A stretch of 22,948 nt of DNA from an uncultured Clostridia bacterium (GCA_937894955.1 CALAXO010000083.1:1-22948); one strand, 5' to 3'. Positions 6,433-15,389 are shown, numbered from the stretch's first letter. The notes: generated from the sequence alone by a model not told the origin. Numbers and translations: made by a program.

Positions 6433-7575
6433 ATGATGTTTTTCAAGGCAGCGGAACGCAGCGGAAAATTGCATCATTTATCCCGATTTTTTCTTATATC
6501 TGTTCTGATTATTGCCGCTGCCGCCGCAGTGTTCGCCCTGTGCGCCTGTGTTTCGGACATCGGCACCGTTCCGTTTTCACCCGCGCCGAATGAAAATATC
6601 GGCATTGAAACTCCCGATGTTGAACCGACCGCTGTTCCGTACGAAATTTCCGTAACGTACGAATTGTTTTATTTCAAAAATCGCCGCTTGGAGCAGTGCG
6701 TCCGAGAGCAGCTTTTTTGGGAAGGCAAAATCTTCCTCGGAGATATTCTTTCCGTCACAAGGCTTGATTTAAGTCACTGCGGCATCAACGATATTTCGGA
6801 ACTTGCCGCATTTGAAAACCTTATTGAGCTTGATTTATCCTTCAACACCGTGCAGAGCTTAGAGCCGCTCACTCAACTGAAAAAACTGAAGCGATTGACG
6901 CTCAACAATGTTTCGGCATCCGATTTTAACGTTTTGTCCCGGCTTTCGCAATTGCGTGAACTGAGTATCCGTCAGTGTGCAATCCCGGATTTGGCACCGT
7001 TTTCATCCGCTGTCTCCCTGCAAACTCTTGATATCAGCGGCAACGATATTTCGGATTTGTCTCCGATCGCCTCTCTTCCCCGACTTATCAACCTATATGC
7101 GGACAACAACTCGATTTCGGATCTTTCTCCGATTTCAAATCTGTCTTCGCTTAAAACACTCTCGTTTCACGGCAACGATATTACTGCTGTCGAGCCGATT
7201 TCTTCGCTTACCGATTTGCATTATCTTGACTTAAGCAGCAACGGGATCGATGACATGGATCCGATTTGTTCGCTGAAGAACCTTCACACGCTTGATCTTT
7301 CGTTCAACGCAATCGAAAGCTGCGAAACACCGCTCAACAGCACCGAATTGCTGATTTTGAATTTATCTTCAAACAAGCTGACTGATGTTTCCATTTTGCT
7401 GTCAAAGACGCGCAGCCTTCAGAGAGTAATATTGACCTGCAACCCGATTGACGATTTTTCACTGTTTTTCAGTATGAAGGAATTGCAATTCATTTCCGCC
7501 GTTGAAGGCACGGGGATGGATGCCGAAACGCTTATGAAGCTTCAGCGCGCCTTTCCGGACACGATTTTTGAGTGA
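6433..7575 (+). CDS. Internalin-like leucine-rich-repeat surface protein
   Basis: This protein of 380 residues has a hydrophobic export segment (about 18-38) ending in FALCACVSD. Cys 39 could be lipidated, but Cys rather than A/S/T at the -2 position makes the lipobox unusual. Residues about 108-355 hold roughly eleven leucine-rich repeats of about 22 residues of the internalin/SDS22 type (for example LDLSFNTVQSLEPLTQL, LDISGNDISDLSPIASL, LDLSSNGIDDMDPICSL). Asn or Cys occupies the conserved ladder position. Such domains bind proteins at the cell surface. There is no LPXTG, GW or WxL anchor, so anchoring would be by lipid or the N-terminal helix. AGGAG lies 7 nt before the chosen ATG, and a consensus promoter precedes it. 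The ligand is unknown. Confidence 0.9.
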   Translation: MMFFKAAERSGKLHHLSRFFLISVLIIAAAAAVFALCACVSDIGTVPFSPAPNENIGIETPDVEPTAVPYEISVTYELFYFKNRRLEQCVREQLFWEGKIFLGDILSVTRLDLSHCGINDISELAAFENLIELDLSFNTVQSLEPLTQLKKLKRLTLNNVSASDFNVLSRLSQLRELSIRQCAIPDLAPFSSAVSLQTLDISGNDISDLSPIASLPRLINLYADNNSISDLSPISNLSSLKTLSFHGNDITAVEPISSLTDLHYLDLSSNGIDDMDPICSLKNLHTLDLSFNAIESCETPLNSTELLILNLSSNKLTDVSILLSKTRSLQRVILTCNPIDDFSLFFSMKELQFISAVEGTGMDAETLMKLQRAFPDTIFE

Positions 7576-7612
7576 TTGTTTCATTATTGTTTAAATTCTT
7601 TATATTTCTCTC

Positions 7613-7641
7613 TTGAACCGAAAAACACTTTATGTTAAAAT
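7613..7641 (+). promoter_or_regulatory. Promoter of the phosphoribosyltransferase-like gene
   Basis: TTGAAC (7613-7618), 17-bp spacer, TAAAAT (7636-7641). Transcription would begin near 7648, leaving about a 62-nt leader. Confidence 0.75.
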
Positions 7642-7709
7642 AAGTATATCGAGCATAGAAATTTCAAATTCATGCTCCGATATTACGACACGAGGGGATT
7701 GTATTCATT

Positions 7710-8345
7710 ATGCTGTCAAACAACATCACCATAACGGCAAAAGGCAACAGGCGCATTAAGCTGAGCATCTATTCCGGGCACTTTGCAACGGGACATGCCC
7801 ATGTTGACAGATATATCAGCATGACAGAGATTCGGTCAAATGCAGCAATGGCGGCCGAAGCGGCGGACGAAATATCAAAATTTTTTCGCTGCACACCTGT
7901 TGACACGATAATCTGCCTTGAAAACACACAGGTTATCGGCGCATTTATCGCACAGGATCTCATCGATTCAAGTCACAGCGTTAACAGCGGCGCAACCGTT
8001 AACATCATCACTCCGGGCATAAATTCAAACAACCAATTGGTCTTCAGCAGCGATATGCAGCAGTATGTTACGAATCGCAATATTCTTCTGCTCATGTCCA
8101 CAGTTTCCACAGGGCGCAGTCTTGCCCGTGCTGCCGAATGCATCCGCTATTACGGCGGCAAGCCCGTGGGCATAGGTTCGATTTTTTCCGCCGTTGAAGA
8201 AGCTGCCGGCTTACCCGTTCACAGCATTTTCATGCGCAGCGATTTGAACGAATACAATGTCTATCGCAGCGATGAATGTCCGCTTTGCAAAAGCGGGAGA
8301 AAGCTTGACGGTTTCGTGACCGTCGGCGGCTGTACCGAAATTTGA
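7710..8345 (+). CDS. Phosphoribosyltransferase-like protein with degenerate PRPP loop
   Basis: This 211-residue protein has the type I PRTase layout seen in orotate phosphoribosyltransferase relatives: a substrate region (DTIICLENTQVIGAFIAQDL), then a PRPP-loop position (NILLLMSTVSTGRS, about 124-137), then CIRYYGGKPVGIGSIFSAVE. In active enzymes the loop reads DDxxTTGxS; here the acidic pair is Met 129-Ser 130, so PRPP/Mg binding is probably altered. A C-terminal CPLC (190-193) plus Cys 208 could bind a metal. A related family of uncharacterised Firmicutes PRTase-like proteins exists; a regulatory rather than catalytic role is possible. GAGGGG lies about 12 nt before the ATG, a long spacing. 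It has its own promoter and terminator, so it is monocistronic. Confidence 0.75.
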   Translation: MLSNNITITAKGNRRIKLSIYSGHFATGHAHVDRYISMTEIRSNAAMAAEAADEISKFFRCTPVDTIICLENTQVIGAFIAQDLIDSSHSVNSGATVNIITPGINSNNQLVFSSDMQQYVTNRNILLLMSTVSTGRSLARAAECIRYYGGKPVGIGSIFSAVEEAAGLPVHSIFMRSDLNEYNVYRSDECPLCKSGRKLDGFVTVGGCTEI

Positions 8346-8384
8346 TTCCACCCGGCCTGTTCGCCGATTTTTAACGAATATTCA

Positions 8385-8431
8385 AATGCCGCACGGACGA
8401 TATCTGCGCTCCGCACGGCATTATTTTTTTT
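8385..8431. terminator. Terminator between convergent genes
   Basis: AATGCCG (8385-8391) pairs with CGGCATT (8416-8422), and an inner CGGA pairs with TCCG; A then T8 follows (8424-8431). It ends the PRTase-like transcript, and the same stem could also slow the minus-strand transcript leaving the MATE gene at 8484. Confidence 0.85.
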
Positions 8432-8483
8432 GCCGCTGCGTATCAAACCGGTTTCGTGAGTTTTCGGCTGTTTCCGAAAGCAT

Positions 8484-9899
8484 TTATTCCGTCTGCATTT
8501 CAAGTTCCGCTTCGTCGTTTTCCGCTTCGACGGGTATGCTTTCCCCGCCCTTTTTAACGCATTTTTTCCAATCGGCCGTGCCGTAAAAAATAAGCGACAG
8601 CGCGGTTGCAATCGTCCAGCCGATGGGCCATGCAAGCCAAATTCCCGTTGTTCCGAGTGCGGTTTTCGACAATACCGCCGCAAGCACAACGCGCAGAGTC
8701 AAATCGCTGAAGGTTGTCACCATAAACTTTTTCATCATGCCCGCACCGCGCAAAACGCCGTCCGCAACAAGCTTTGCGGCAACAATAAGATAGAACGGCG
8801 AAATTATCCGCAAAAAGCGCATTCCGATATCCGCTGCCGTGCCTGTCGGGCTTTCCAAAAAAACATAAACAAGTTGTCTGCCCGCAAAGAAATACAAAAG
8901 CACAAGCGGAACGCAGATTGCAAACACAAGCCGCAGTCCGGCCGCAAATCCTGCTTTAATCCTTTCCGGCTTGGCAGCACCGAGGTTCTGTGCAGTAAAG
9001 CTTGAAATGCCGTTTCCGAGGGTTGTGAGCGATGTTGTGACCATATTGTTCAGCTTGACGGCGGAAGAATATCCCGCCATGACAGCCGCACCGAAGTTGT
9101 TTATAACGCTTTGAATGATTATATTGCCGACGGAAATAAAACTCTGCTGAAAAATGCTCGGCACGGCAATCGCCGCAAAACGTGCAAACAGATGCCATGA
9201 AAAAGCCGGAACCCTTTCATCACGGTTTTCACTCTTGATCGTGTGAAGCCTTTTCAAAACAAAAGCAACCGCAAGAATGCAGCTCACACCCTGACAAATG
9301 AAGGTTGCCCACGCAACACCCGCAACACCCATGTTGAAACTGTGAACAAACAGAATATCCATGCCGATATTTGCCGTTGATGAACACGCCAAAAAGATGA
9401 AAGGAGTTTTTGAATCGCCCATTGCGGAAAAAATTCCGGTTGCGACATTATAATAAAACATGAACGGCAGCCCGGCAATATAGATATCAAGATAAAGCTT
9501 TGAATCCGCAAGCAGTTCGGTCGGGGTTCGAATGAGCTTCAGCAGCGCACCGCCGAACAGGAAACCGCAAGCCATCAGCACAACACAAAGCACACCGCTT
9601 GAAATCAGAACGGTGTAAACCATCGTTTTAAGATCCGAAAACTTTTTTGCACCGAAAAGCTGCGCCGCAATGACGGAGCAGCCGATATTGCAGCCGAACG
9701 CGAACGCAATGAAAATTAATGTAATTTCATAGCTGTTGCCGACCGCCGCAAGCGCATCGTTGCCGATAAATTTCCCCGCAACGAAGCTGTCAGCAATATT
9801 ATAAAGTTGTTGAAATACTATGCTTGCAAACAACGGCAGGCAGAACCGCAAAAGCACTTTTCCCGGTTTGCCGACGGTCAAATCTCTGTTTAAGCTCAT
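8484..9899 (-). CDS. MATE family multidrug/metabolite efflux protein
   Basis: This 471-residue protein has about twelve transmembrane helices in two halves and clear MATE signatures: LFASIVFQQLYNIADSFVAG near the N-terminus, then AAVGNSYEI. In the second half FQQSFISVGNIIIQSVINNF and GISSFTAQNLGAAKP mirror the first half. MATE proteins export cationic compounds using Na+ or H+ gradients; the substrate here is unknown. The C-terminal tail is acidic (AENDEAELEMQTE). The start at 9899 is supported by GGGGAGGA 4-8 nt upstream. Only 45 bp separate it from the upstream ABC-2 permease gene on the same strand and no terminator is seen between them, so it is probably the last gene of that operon. Confidence 0.95.
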   Translation of the reverse strand: MSLNRDLTVGKPGKVLLRFCLPLFASIVFQQLYNIADSFVAGKFIGNDALAAVGNSYEITLIFIAFAFGCNIGCSVIAAQLFGAKKFSDLKTMVYTVLISSGVLCVVLMACGFLFGGALLKLIRTPTELLADSKLYLDIYIAGLPFMFYYNVATGIFSAMGDSKTPFIFLACSSTANIGMDILFVHSFNMGVAGVAWATFICQGVSCILAVAFVLKRLHTIKSENRDERVPAFSWHLFARFAAIAVPSIFQQSFISVGNIIIQSVINNFGAAVMAGYSSAVKLNNMVTTSLTTLGNGISSFTAQNLGAAKPERIKAGFAAGLRLVFAICVPLVLLYFFAGRQLVYVFLESPTGTAADIGMRFLRIISPFYLIVAAKLVADGVLRGAGMMKKFMVTTFSDLTLRVVLAAVLSKTALGTTGIWLAWPIGWTIATALSLIFYGTADWKKCVKKGGESIPVEAENDEAELEMQTE

Positions 9900-9944
9900 T
9901 TTTCCTCCCCGGTAAAGCCCGTTCGTGTTACAGGAATCGAGAAT

Positions 9945-11123
9945 CTACCTTCTTTCCGCAAATTTTGCCCGCAGTGCGGCCCGCTTTAACACAAGCAGAA
10001 CAACGCCCGCTCCCGCAAGCACCGCAAGGCAGACGACGCTGCCGTCCGCTCCCGCAATGCAAAGCCCCTGCGGCGTCAAAAGCGCCAGTTTTGAAAACAA
10101 TCCGCCACGAGCAGCGGTATCCGCAAAGCATCCGCCCAAAAGGCTTGTTGCAAACGCAATGAACGGTGCCGCAAGGTTCATCCGCCCCGAAATATCCGCC
10201 CCGCCGACAGCAAGCGCAAGCGCACTTGCACAGAAGAGGTAACAGCCCGCCGCAAGCAATTCATGCCCATTCGGGGAGTTTCTTCCCGCCGCCGCAGCAG
10301 CAATATACATAACGGCATACATCGCAATTCCGCATATGAACAATGCCAAAAAATTGCTCCAAAACGAAATGCTCACTCCGCCTTTTTCCGCTGCGAGCCG
10401 TTTTTCCGCCGCCCGTGCCGCATTCGAGCCCGTCCACGACCCCAAAGTCAGCAGCAGCGTCAGCACCGCAAACGCACCTATGCCCGAAAACCGTGCTCGG
10501 AGTGCGCCGAAAACCGATGAATCCGCTTTTTCAACGCTTCCGCCGATGCGTTCGAACCGCACAGCCCCAACCTGTTCATTATAATACTCTTTCGCGGCGA
10601 CTTCAAGCTCGGAAAGCTCTTTTTCCGTCAAGTCCCTGTTCAGCAGCTTTTCCGCATACCCCGCGGAGCGAAGCCTGCTGCGGAGCGCAACTGCACGCCC
10701 GCAGATAATTTCCTCCGCCGCCTGTGCCGATGAAGCATCGGCGGAAGCCCTGTATTCAAGAAACGCCTCTTCTCCGGATTCGAGCCCCGCGCCGAAACCT
10801 TTCAGAATTATCAAAGCACCTTCCGCTTTTCCGCTGCGAACAGCCTCCTCCGATTCCTCCCGCGTTCCGAACCTCACCGAAACGAACCGCGTTTTACCGC
10901 CGGTAATTTCACCGTCAGAATCATTCAGCAGTTCGGCAAATTCATGCGAAAGCGGGGAATCGTCCTCATCCGTCAGGGCAATCCGCAGCAGCTGCGTCCG
11001 CGTCGTTCCGAGAGTGGCCGCAATGATGAAAAAGAGCGCAAACGCCACGGCAAGCACCGCTGCAAAAAAGCCGTATCCGCCCGCCATTGCACGTACTTTT
11101 TGCAATGCAAGCCGAAGTATCAT
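9945..11123 (-). CDS. ABC-2 type permease subunit (second permease)
   Basis: This 392-residue protein has the ABC2_membrane_3 layout: one N-terminal helix (GFFAAVLAVAFALFFIIAATL), a large outside domain of about 200 residues rich in Glu/Arg, then five or six helices ending LAVLAGAGVVLLVLKRAAL. It would form a heterodimeric exporter with the permease at 11123-12430 and the ATPase at 12417-13079. The preceding gene's TGA overlaps ATGATG here; the second ATG (11123) is chosen because AGGAGG then stands 7 nt away, but the first (11126) is equally in frame. The substrate cannot be read from sequence; such pairs often export peptides, lipids or antimicrobials. Ala/Gly content is high. Confidence 0.88.
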   Translation of the reverse strand: MILRLALQKVRAMAGGYGFFAAVLAVAFALFFIIAATLGTTRTQLLRIALTDEDDSPLSHEFAELLNDSDGEITGGKTRFVSVRFGTREESEEAVRSGKAEGALIILKGFGAGLESGEEAFLEYRASADASSAQAAEEIICGRAVALRSRLRSAGYAEKLLNRDLTEKELSELEVAAKEYYNEQVGAVRFERIGGSVEKADSSVFGALRARFSGIGAFAVLTLLLTLGSWTGSNAARAAEKRLAAEKGGVSISFWSNFLALFICGIAMYAVMYIAAAAAGRNSPNGHELLAAGCYLFCASALALAVGGADISGRMNLAAPFIAFATSLLGGCFADTAARGGLFSKLALLTPQGLCIAGADGSVVCLAVLAGAGVVLLVLKRAALRAKFAERR

Positions 11124-12430
11124 CATGCTCCCTCCTTTGCCGAACCGTGCCGACGCGCAGCACTTCCGCCCAAGGCAGCCGCCGCTGCACCGCACAGCAG
11201 AGCCAAAATCCCGGCCGCCGCCGCAAGCGAACCCAAGCCGCAGCCGCCGCCCGCCGCCTCCGGGACAACGCCTGCAAACATATGCCGTGCCACAGACAAA
11301 ATGCTCAGCTTTTGAACCGCTTCCGGCATCAGATTCAGCGGGTAAATTACCCCGCCTGCGAAAAGTGCCGCAAGCATCACGATTCCGCCCGCAAGCATGA
11401 ATCTTTCGGTTCGTTTGAAAGCAAGGCTCAAAAGGAACATCAACTCCGCACAGACCGCCGAGCCGAGCAAAAGCGTCAGCAATAAACGTGCGCTGAACGG
11501 GGTTTTAAAAACAAGCATAAGCGGAACCGCACCCACCGCGCAAACGATCGCTGCCGCCGCAAATTTTGAAGCCGAAAATGCGGTTCGCGACCCTCCCGAA
11601 CAGATGAACCGCTTTGCGGTTCCCATTTGCAGTTCGTCGGGAACTGTTTTCATGATTCCGAGCGATACGCTGAAAAACAGCATGCACACGGCGCAAACAA
11701 AATATTTTTCGCGAATCACCTCGACGGAACGCACCCCGAAAGCACCCGGTGAATCCTTAAAAACGGCCCTTCGCCCCATTGCGCTGTCCAAAACCGCATC
11801 GGCACATGCATCACGGAAACGCTGCACCGCCTCCGCCGAGGGTTCATCACCCTCCGCAATGCGGAAAGCAGCAAGCATTGCCGCGCGTTCACCCGCCATT
11901 ATTTCCGCAACCGATTCGATTATATCGGCCGTCAACTCACTTTCAAGCGGCATTTCTCCGTTCAGCCATGCATCAACTTTGCCCTCGTCCATATAGTAAA
12001 CCGAATAGAAATAATCCTTTGGAATCGTGACCGCCGCCGCACACCCCGCAAGCATATCCTCTTCAAAATCAACCGTCGGCACTGCATCCTCGGCCGTTCG
12101 GAATGCGGAATCAAATTCCGAACCGGAAATGCAGCGAATTTCCGAAAAAAGCTCAATGCGCCGCAGCTGCCCGATAAGCACGCGGGACATTACTGTTTCG
12201 TCCCTGTCAATTATTGCGACAGGAAAGGGCTCAATCACATTTTCCGCCGCAAGCGCATCATTCAGCCCGAAAGCAAGCAGACAGGCAGCAATAAACGGCA
12301 GAAGCAGGCAGGCAATGCCCGCCGCAGACGAAAAAAGGCAGATATCCTTCCGAACACATGCGGCAAACGAACGGAGCCGAAACCACTCTTGCCCCAAACC
12401 TGTTTTGTGCTTTTTTTTACCGACTGCCAT
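11123..12430 (-). CDS. ABC-2 type permease subunit (first permease)
   Basis: This 435-residue protein has an N-terminal helix (about SSAAGIACLLLPFIAACLLAF), an extracytoplasmic domain of about 180 residues containing FPVAIIDRDE, typical of ABC2_membrane_3 and YhgE/Pip-like exporters, and then six helices. The last periplasmic turn reads GVIYPLNLMPEAVQ, a hallmark of ABC-2 permeases (usually Fp...mP..lq). The ATG at 12430 is preferred over an in-frame TTG at 12439. It overlaps the ATPase gene by 14 nt, and its own stop overlaps the next start, so translation of the three is coupled. It would partner the second permease. Confidence 0.9.
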   Translation of the reverse strand: MAVGKKKHKTGLGQEWFRLRSFAACVRKDICLFSSAAGIACLLLPFIAACLLAFGLNDALAAENVIEPFPVAIIDRDETVMSRVLIGQLRRIELFSEIRCISGSEFDSAFRTAEDAVPTVDFEEDMLAGCAAAVTIPKDYFYSVYYMDEGKVDAWLNGEMPLESELTADIIESVAEIMAGERAAMLAAFRIAEGDEPSAEAVQRFRDACADAVLDSAMGRRAVFKDSPGAFGVRSVEVIREKYFVCAVCMLFFSVSLGIMKTVPDELQMGTAKRFICSGGSRTAFSASKFAAAAIVCAVGAVPLMLVFKTPFSARLLLTLLLGSAVCAELMFLLSLAFKRTERFMLAGGIVMLAALFAGGVIYPLNLMPEAVQKLSILSVARHMFAGVVPEAAGGGCGLGSLAAAAGILALLCGAAAAALGGSAARRHGSAKEGA

Positions 12431-13079
12431 CTTCAACAACCCCGTTTTTCAGTTTCACCACCCTGTCGCAGACACGCGCAATATCCTCCGAACGGTGCGA
12501 AACGAGCAGCACCGCACAGCCGCCGTTTTTCAGAGCGGTGATTGTATTCAATATTATTTCTGTTGATTTTTCATCCGCTCCGACCGTCGGTTCGTCAAGC
12601 AGGAGCAATTTCACATCCCCAACCAGTGCGCAGGCAAGATTCAGCCGCCGCTGCATCCCGCCGGAATATGTTGAAACGGGCTTGTCCGCCTTGTCCTCAA
12701 GGTTCACTTTTTCCAAAAGGTACCTGCACCGAATTGTGCGCCTCCGCCCGTAAAGCCCGGCTGCCGACGCAAAGAATCTCAGGTTCTGCATTCCCGTCAA
12801 TGCGGGATAAAGTGCGATTTCCTGCGGAACGTATCCCAACTGTCCGCGTCCGAGCGGCGCAAGTTCAATTCTTCCCGCATCCTGCCTTTCAATGCCCGCC
12901 GCAACGGAAAGCAGCGTGCTTTTGCCCGCACCGTTTTCTCCCGTGATTCCGACAGCTTCGCCCTTTCGAACGCAGAGCGAAACAGGGCCGAGAACCCGCT
13001 TTTTTTCTTTCGAAAACCTTGTTCCGTACGCTTTTGTTATGTTTTCAAGCACTAAAACCTGTTCTTTTTCCATAGTCAT
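12417..13079 (-). CDS. ABC-2 transporter ATP-binding protein
   Basis: This ATPase of about 220 residues has all NBD motifs in order: Walker A GENGAGKST, Q-loop VPQE, signature YSGGM, Walker B LLLLDEP, and the switch His in LLVSHRSED. It energises the two downstream ABC-2 permeases. The N-terminus is uncertain: ATG at 13079 or 13073, or a GTG at 13109 that has a weak GAGGG upstream; none has a strong ribosome binding site. A 9-bp hairpin (13090-13136) lies immediately upstream and encloses the GTG. It follows the zinc-ribbon gene by about 94 bp on the same strand with no obvious promoter between. Confidence 0.95.
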   Translation of the reverse strand: MTMEKEQVLVLENITKAYGTRFSKEKKRVLGPVSLCVRKGEAVGITGENGAGKSTLLSVAAGIERQDAGRIELAPLGRGQLGYVPQEIALYPALTGMQNLRFFASAAGLYGRRRTIRCRYLLEKVNLEDKADKPVSTYSGGMQRRLNLACALVGDVKLLLLDEPTVGADEKSTEIILNTITALKNGGCAVLLVSHRSEDIARVCDRVVKLKNGVVEDGSR

Positions 13080-13089
13080 TAAATGCACC

Positions 13090-13136
13090 GACTGCCGCCG
13101 CAAGTTCACGCAACGCGTTCCCTCGCAGCGGCAGTC
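13090..13136. other. Inverted repeat before the ABC ATPase gene
   Basis: GACTGCCGC (13090-13098) and GCGGCAGTC (13128-13136) are perfect 9-bp arms around a 29-nt loop that contains the palindrome AACGCGTT and, on the minus strand, the alternative GTG start. There is no T-run, so it resembles an intercistronic processing or translation-control hairpin more than a terminator. Confidence 0.5.
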
Positions 13137-13173
13137 AAATTTTATCGCAGCAGTTCGTTGCGGATATTCATCC

Positions 13174-14967
13174 TCACATCATTTCGGAAAACGCAAACTG
13201 CAGGATGATATTCGCAAGTTCCTCGGTCATTTCATTTAACGCATCCTCAATTTCTTCTTCGGAAGAAAGGTTCGTTGAATCGGCGTCGGGAGCCTTTGCG
13301 GTTGAAGCCTTGTCGGTGCTGTAAATCTTCAGCGTCATCTCGCTGAGCGTGCCGGAAAAGCCGAGAGACTCAAGGGAGGGCGCGAGCGATTTCGGCAATT
13401 CCATCTTCATTAAATGTTCCGTTCCGCCGTTTTCCGACGCACCCGTGCTGAGGGTGTATGTCATTTCCTCGCCCGAAAGAACGTCTTCATCGGTAACCGT
13501 AACCGTTACGGTGCCATAAGGGATACCGAAAGCCGATTTCTTTTCGCTTGAAATATCCTTCAGTTCAACGCTCACAACTCTGCAGCTTTCGCCGGAATCA
13601 ATATTATTGATATCAACTTTTCCGTTCAGCACACCGTCTTCGCGGGTCAGTTCGGCAACAAGACTTGTGCCTGCCTGATAGTTATCGTTTATTCCTTTCC
13701 ACGCAAGCAGAAGTTCTTCCTTGTCGGAAACGATTTCAAAGCATACCGCAGCCTCGCTGTCGCGAATGGTCTGCATAACGGGCTTTCCCTTATGCACAAC
13801 GATTTCCATCCGAACCTCGGTTTCAACAAGCTGTCGTGCAAATTCATCGGCATGTTCCGCGATGTAATCGGCAAGTGCCGCCTGCCTTTCCTGCCATGTT
13901 TCCGCCTCCGTAACGCCGGTTTCGGAAACGTAAGCGCCGAGCATTGTGAGCGCATCGCTGCCGTAATAGAACTCTGTCAGTGAACATACATAGTTAAAAA
14001 GTTCCTCATCCTCACGCATTTCCCCGCTGAGGGCTTTCAGCGCGGCCGCAATGCGCTCCTTATCGGGTGTGTATGTATAAACCTTGCAGCCCTTGAACTC
14101 CTTTTCAAGCAGCTCAAGCTGCACGGTCACGTTCTTTTCGACTTTAACATCCTCATCGTCAATGCCGCCGAGAAGGATTTTGCCGTATCTTTTAACAAGG
14201 CTGTTGTACGCTTTTTCAATGCTGTCAAGCTTGTCGTACTCGATGGGGTCGTATTCGCGTCCGTATTCGTTCGTGAGTACCTGTTCCGCAAGTCCCTTCT
14301 CGGTGACGTAATATTTGTTTGAAAGTTCCGGTACATAAAGACCAACGGTGTTCTCGTCCGCCGTCAAAACGCACGAAAGCAGGGGGGAGCCGTTATAATC
14401 CAGTTCACCGTTCAGAAGGTATTCGCTGCCTTCGTCTTTGATTTTATATTCCAGCGAAAGCTTGCTCAAAACGTTGTTTATGTTCTGATTGTCGGTGTCA
14501 ATCGAAACCGAAACATCGGATGAAAAATCCCTTTTGACGGGTTGGCCTTTGCCCTTGAGAATGTCCTCAGCCGTTATTTCGCCCGACCACTCGGTTTTGA
14601 ACATTTTTGCCTGCGCCATAAGGAACTGCTTTGACGGGGTGTTCAAAACGAACATGTAAACAAGAGCCGCGCCGATGCCGAGCACAACGATGACCGCCGC
14701 GATAATTGCGGCAAAAAAACCTTTTTTGCTCTTTTTCTTTTTTCCGTCGTCAACAAACTGCATCCGAGGTTCTGCCTGCATGTTCTCCGCCGCCTGCTCA
14801 CCGCATTCGCAATTTTCTTCGCCGCAGCCGCAATTTCCCCTGCAACTGCAGGCTGTTTCACCTTCGGCAGGGCTGCCGGAATCGCATTCGACTGTTGCTC
14901 CGCCGCATTTGGGGCAGAAAGCATCACCGTCCTGCAGGATAAGGTTGCAGTTCTCGCATTTTTTCAT
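13174..14967 (-). CDS. Zinc-ribbon, Cys-rich single-pass membrane protein
   Basis: This 597-residue protein begins with a zinc ribbon (Cys 4, 7, 18, 21: CENC...CPKC). A Cys-dense stretch follows (Cys 40, 42, 46, 48, 53, 55 in three CxC pairs), then a Lys run, one transmembrane helix (about 83-107) and a long acidic extracytoplasmic domain of about 490 residues. The outer domain is beta-rich in appearance and of no family I can name. Zinc-ribbon plus helix plus outer domain proteins are frequent in Clostridia and often sit beside ABC-2 exporters. The ATG at 14967 is chosen because AGGAGG lies 6 nt upstream; an upstream in-frame start lacks a site. It is the first gene of the probable operon ending at 8484. 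Confidence 0.85.
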   Translation of the reverse strand: MKKCENCNLILQDGDAFCPKCGGATVECDSGSPAEGETACSCRGNCGCGEENCECGEQAAENMQAEPRMQFVDDGKKKKSKKGFFAAIIAAVIVVLGIGAALVYMFVLNTPSKQFLMAQAKMFKTEWSGEITAEDILKGKGQPVKRDFSSDVSVSIDTDNQNINNVLSKLSLEYKIKDEGSEYLLNGELDYNGSPLLSCVLTADENTVGLYVPELSNKYYVTEKGLAEQVLTNEYGREYDPIEYDKLDSIEKAYNSLVKRYGKILLGGIDDEDVKVEKNVTVQLELLEKEFKGCKVYTYTPDKERIAAALKALSGEMREDEELFNYVCSLTEFYYGSDALTMLGAYVSETGVTEAETWQERQAALADYIAEHADEFARQLVETEVRMEIVVHKGKPVMQTIRDSEAAVCFEIVSDKEELLLAWKGINDNYQAGTSLVAELTREDGVLNGKVDINNIDSGESCRVVSVELKDISSEKKSAFGIPYGTVTVTVTDEDVLSGEEMTYTLSTGASENGGTEHLMKMELPKSLAPSLESLGFSGTLSEMTLKIYSTDKASTAKAPDADSTNLSSEEEIEDALNEMTEELANIILQFAFSEMM

Positions 14968-15044
14968 AGTGTTCCTCCTGATTTTTTTCAAAGATGCGGA
15001 TTCAATGCCGCATTTGCAGCCGCATGTGGCGATTCCGCAATATC

Positions 15045-15073
15045 ATATTACAGTAAAAAATACCGCATGTCAA
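15045..15073 (-). promoter_or_regulatory. Promoter of the zinc-ribbon/ABC/MATE operon
   Basis: Minus strand: consensus TTGACA (15073-15068), 17-bp spacer, TAATAT (15050-15045). The leader is about 70 nt and includes a small ATGCGG/CCGCAT hairpin before AGGAGG. Confidence 0.85.
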
Positions 15074-15277
15074 GACATTTTTTCGCCCGCTGCATTTTTA
15101 CCCGTTTTTTATGCGCATTTATCGCGGCACGGTTTCTGCCTGTATTGTTCGCGCGAATGCACAAATATAAACCGACAGTTTCTGCCGCCTCGGCGATCCT
15201 TTTCAAATTTTGCCGTATCGATCGCGATGCTGCGGGAACTCTCAGACTTTATGGCGTTAAATGCGCTCAAATATAGC

Positions 15278-15306
15278 TTGACATTACTCTTTTGATATGG
15301 TATTCT
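15278..15306 (+). promoter_or_regulatory. Promoter of the 129-residue membrane protein gene
   Basis: TTGACA (15278-15283), 17-bp spacer, TATTCT (15301-15306). The leader would be about 77 nt. The stretch 15074-15277 between this and the divergent promoter shows nothing else I can support. Confidence 0.8.
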
Positions 15307-15389
15307 ATTATTAGTGAACAATAATCCCATTTGTTCCTGCTCAACATTTTCAATTTGAATAGCACAGCATAAACTAAAAGGAGTTAAAA

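Noticed and set aside
6760..7500. Internal DNA repeats in the leucine-rich-repeat gene, considered as a CRISPR-like or tandem repeat
   Set aside because: The repetition is at protein level only (22-residue units); nucleotide units are diverged and there are no spacers.
9824..12030. Long plus-strand open frames opposite the ABC-2 genes
   Set aside because: They are antisense shadows of GC-rich coding sequence, rich in Arg/Pro/Ala/Ser, and lack start signals.
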